From contig NZ_CP102280.1 of assembly GCF_025150085.1 (NCBI RefSeq), positions 1,065,001-1,129,000 of the forward strand: a DNA stretch of 64,000 nt. Direction: 5' to 3'. The notes below the pieces were generated by a model, which was given only the letters and a program-made list of their open reading frames with translations, did no database searches and was not told the origin of the DNA. This DNA comes from Dorea longicatena. GTDB taxonomy: Bacteria; Bacillota; Clostridia; Lachnospirales; Lachnospiraceae. Position numbers and translations under genes: made by a program. Positions 61,695 through 64,000 of the stretch are shown here, piece after piece (positions within the stretch are counted from its first letter, which is position 1; each line of letters begins with the position of its first letter).

Positions 61695-61883
61695 ATGAAC
61701 ATAATCATCAACCACTCATCCATGCAGCCCATCTATGAACAGATCATGGGACAGATTAAAGAAAGAATCATGCATGGGGAATTGAAGGAAGATACAGCAC
61801 TTCCTTCTGTACGTACATTTGCATATGATAATCTCTATGCGGGTGATGGAGAAGAGAGAATTTTAACACGTGTGCGCTTTTGA
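61695..61883 (+). pseudogene. Truncated GntR family (YtrA-type) regulator
   Basis: The 62-residue frame starts as a normal YtrA-type GntR regulator: MNIIINHSSMQPIYEQIMGQIKERIMHGEL then LPSVRTFAYD. This is the first two helices of the winged helix domain. After residue about 46 the similarity stops; the remaining 16 residues (NLYAGDGEERILTRVRF) are unlike the family and the frame ends at 61883. The recognition helix, wing and C-terminal domain (about 75 residues) are missing. GGAGG and the promoter-operator upstream are intact. This looks like an internal deletion leaving a fusion end; expression of a short peptide is possible but DNA binding is not expected. Confidence 0.75.
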
Positions 61884-61912
61884 GCATAATAGAAGGTAGA
61901 ATTATAATGTAG

Positions 61913-61960
61913 AAAAAGTCTCGGAGAATCATAAGTAAATAATTCTCCGAGGCTTTTTTT
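61913..61960. terminator. Bidirectional terminator between the GntR remnant and the oxidoreductase
   Basis: AAAAGTCTCGGAGAAT pairs with ATTCTCCGAGGCTTTT (about 15 bp, one mismatch); T-runs on both sides serve the plus-strand remnant and the minus-strand oxidoreductase gene. Confidence 0.9.
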
Positions 61961-62006
61961 GTATTTATATTTATATTGGAAAGGGTTACCCTTTATGGGA
62001 AATATT

Positions 62007-64000
62007 TTAAAGATAGTTTAATCTTTCAAGGGTATTTAATACCATGTGGCGTCCGGCATCTGTTCCGTCGATGATACGTCTTGCGCGGACAGAGTCACCG
62101 ATGTTCAGAACTTCAACATCTTCGCCAACGAACGCTTCCTGAATGTCATTCCAGATTGGAGCGTTTGCTCTCATTCCGAGGCATACGAAACCATAGTCAA
62201 ACGGAAGTTCTTCTTCTTTTCCGTCGTATTTTACGAGGAAGGAATGAGCATTTACCTTCTGAAGAGATGTGTTGGTCATCTGTCTGACATGATGTTTTTC
62301 CATGCATTCTTTCATGCTTGATGTAGAAGAGGCATCCAGGCCGTTTCCAATGATTGGCATCATTTCGATGATGGTTGTTTCAGCACCGCGTGGAGCAAAA
62401 AATTCAACAACGTCAAGTCCTACAGCACCACCACCGACAACTACGACTTTCTTGCCTGTCATGTCTTCCGGATAGTTCTTTAAGTTGGCAATCATATCCT
62501 TGATAGAATAAACGCTGGCATCTTTCTTTCCAAGGTTGTCATGCAGTCCTTCAATCGGTGGAAGAAGCGGTACAGAACCGGTTGAGTTTACAACAAGGTC
62601 AGGTTTGTATTTTTTGATCTCAGCAACAGTTGCATCGACTCCCGTTTTGATTGTCAGATTAGAAAGTTTTGATGCACGGTGTTTCAGGTAGGTTGGGAAA
62701 TCAGCAAGTCTCTTCTTTGCAGGAATCTTTGAAATCTCAACAGACAGACCACCAACTTCTTTTCCTTTCTCTAATAATGTAACGTTGCATCCGACTTCTG
62801 CAGCAGTGCATGCGGCCTCAAGTCCTGCAGTTCCGGCACCGACAACTACAACGTTGCATGGTTTGTTTACTTTCTGTTTCTTATAAGCTTCTCCGTTGAT
62901 CAGATCCGGGTTGATTGTACAACGAAGTGGTTTGTTACCGCCGATACGGTTACCAACACATCCTACATTACAAGAGATACATTTGCGGATATCACATACA
63001 TCGCCATACTGTGCTTTATTACACCAGTCCGGGTCAGCAATCAGGCCACGTCCTATACCGATCAGGTCAGCGTCGCCTCTTGCAAGGATATCATCGGCAA
63101 TCTTAGGATCTCGGATATTTCCGATAGCGATCGTTGGCTTTCCAAATTTATCGCGAACGGCCTTTGCCATGTATGAACGCCATCCGTCTTCCAGATAGTT
63201 GGCATCGATCTGATACTGGATAGAAGCATTCAGTCCTGCTGAAGTATCGTAGATATCAACTTCATCATTCAGATATTCGAGATATTCCAGACAATCTTCT
63301 ACCGTATTACCGCCTTCGACAAGCTCATCTACACTAAGACGTAAAGAAATAGGAACTCTAGGTCCGACAGCTTTACGAACTTCGTCAATTATCATACGGC
63401 AGAAACGGGCACGGTTTTTGGCAGAGCCTCCAAATTCATCTGTACGGTCATTGGTGGTAGGAGATAAGAACTGGCTGATCAGGTAAGAGTGTCCGGCGTG
63501 GATCTCTACAACATCGAATCCGGCATTGACAGCTCTCTTTGCAGCTGTTCCATAATCTTTTGCAATACTTTCAATCTCTTCTTTAGAAAGTCCGCGAGGA
63601 ATCTCTCCACCGGCTTTGGATGGAAAACGAGAAGCGGATACCGGCTGCATGCCGATTCTTGAACTCATTGCAGAAGCACCGGCATGGTTAATCTGAATTC
63701 CCATCAAAGCCCCCTGTCTGTGACAGGCTTCCGTTAATGTAAAAAGGCGTGGAATGTAGCAGTCCTTGTCAAGACGAAGCTGTGTAGTTCCGTTCGATCC
63801 TTCCGGATATTTTACACAGACGTTCTCAACCATGATAAGCCCTGTGCCGCCACGTGCACGCAGCTCATAATATTTGATATGTTCATCGCTCAGTTCCCCA
63901 TCATGTCCGGCGAAGTCACTTCCCATAGGCATCATTACAACACGGTTTTTAAGTGTCATACCTCTGACTGTCAGAGGGCTGAATACGTGTGGAAAATTGT
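62007..64000 (-). CDS. NADH:flavin oxidoreductase / FAD-dependent reductase (OYE-2-enoate reductase type), 5' end outside window
   Basis: At least 663 residues; the frame stays open upstream of the ATG at 63959 and encodes NFPHVFSPLTVRG, the expected beginning of the barrel, so the gene runs off the right edge by a few codons. Domains: an Old Yellow Enzyme TIM barrel with FMN site (KNRVVMMPMGSDF, HAGHSYLISQFLSP), the 4Fe-4S cysteines CISCNVGCVGNRIGG with a fourth Cys in LRCTINP, then FAD (VVVVGAGTAGLEAA) and NAD (VVVVGGGAVGLDV) Rossmann folds. This is the layout of 2-enoate and 2,4-dienoyl-CoA reductases and of the bile-acid enzymes BaiCD/BaiH. The substrate is unknown; no bai neighbours are seen. 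Confidence 0.92.
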   Translation of the reverse strand, partial: NFPHVFSPLTVRGMTLKNRVVMMPMGSDFAGHDGELSDEHIKYYELRARGGTGLIMVENVCVKYPEGSNGTTQLRLDKDCYIPRLFTLTEACHRQGALMGIQINHAGASAMSSRIGMQPVSASRFPSKAGGEIPRGLSKEEIESIAKDYGTAAKRAVNAGFDVVEIHAGHSYLISQFLSPTTNDRTDEFGGSAKNRARFCRMIIDEVRKAVGPRVPISLRLSVDELVEGGNTVEDCLEYLEYLNDEVDIYDTSAGLNASIQYQIDANYLEDGWRSYMAKAVRDKFGKPTIAIGNIRDPKIADDILARGDADLIGIGRGLIADPDWCNKAQYGDVCDIRKCISCNVGCVGNRIGGNKPLRCTINPDLINGEAYKKQKVNKPCNVVVVGAGTAGLEAACTAAEVGCNVTLLEKGKEVGGLSVEISKIPAKKRLADFPTYLKHRASKLSNLTIKTGVDATVAEIKKYKPDLVVNSTGSVPLLPPIEGLHDNLGKKDASVYSIKDMIANLKNYPEDMTGKKVVVVGGGAVGLDVVEFFAPRGAETTIIEMMPIIGNGLDASSTSSMKECMEKHHVRQMTNTSLQKVNAHSFLVKYDGKEEELPFDYGFVCLGMRANAPIWNDIQEAFVGEDVEVLNIGDSVRARRIIDGTDAGRHMVLNTLERLNYL

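Overview
The window is a low-GC chromosomal segment of an anaerobic, spore-forming Firmicute, most probably a Lachnospiraceae (Clostridia). Pointers are the SCIFF ranthipeptide precursor with its radical-SAM maturase, the spoIIGA-sigE and sigG sporulation loci, the CotJ spore-coat operon, the paired glgC/glgD genes, a T-box leader before ilvBN, and AGGAGG-type ribosome binding sites throughout. I cannot name the species from sequence alone. Nearly all genes are ordinary chromosomal genes on the plus strand; I see no insertion sequence, prophage or CRISPR array.

Layout. 1-1003 is the 3' third of a 23S rRNA gene, ended by a terminator with no 5S gene behind it. 1268-2439 (minus) is cotJABC. 2564-5041 holds a SEDS glycosyltransferase, a DegV fatty-acid-binding protein and a small membrane protein. 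5133-16683 is a division/cell-wall (dcw) cluster: mraZ, rsmH, ftsL, two class B PBPs, mraY, murD, a second SEDS gene, ftsQ/divIB and ftsZ. Its promoter carries five direct MraZ boxes, and the second PBP is set off by a very stable hairpin upstream and a separate mraY promoter downstream. 16809-21019 is the sporulation sigma block spoIIGA-sigE, a beta-CASP RNase-like gene and sigG. 21134-29016 carries a HAD phosphatase, two small uncharacterised genes (one behind a near-perfect sigma-E promoter), pth-mfd-prsA, yqeY and spoVT behind a perfect sigma-G promoter.

29091-33482 is the SCIFF locus: a small membrane protein, the 46-residue precursor scfA, the maturase scfB and a secDF fusion. 33592-43662 holds recJ and an apt-rsh-MBL-hemZ-hisS-aspS operon. 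43831-44107 is a tandem pair of identical tRNA-Gly(GCC) genes. Then come hom, a MATE pump with a MarR regulator, thyA-folA, a glycosyltransferase, glgCD (minus), the valine T-box with ilvB-ilvN and ilvE, a SulP transporter with a long extra tail, a cytidylate-kinase-like gene with an amino-acid permease, a truncated GntR regulator behind an intact operator, and a large OYE/FAD oxidoreductase that runs off the right edge.

The most unusual items are in the non-coding sequence. There is a dispersed family of short hairpin-bearing repeats at 3' ends of genes (seven partial or full copies in 64 kb). A terminator stem encloses a whole tRNA gene. A symmetric four-half-site operator sits in front of a broken regulator. 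The PBP/SpoVD-like gene has its Shine-Dalgarno locked in a 19-bp stem and has KTA where KTG is expected. All functional calls are from reading the sequence; no database search was run.
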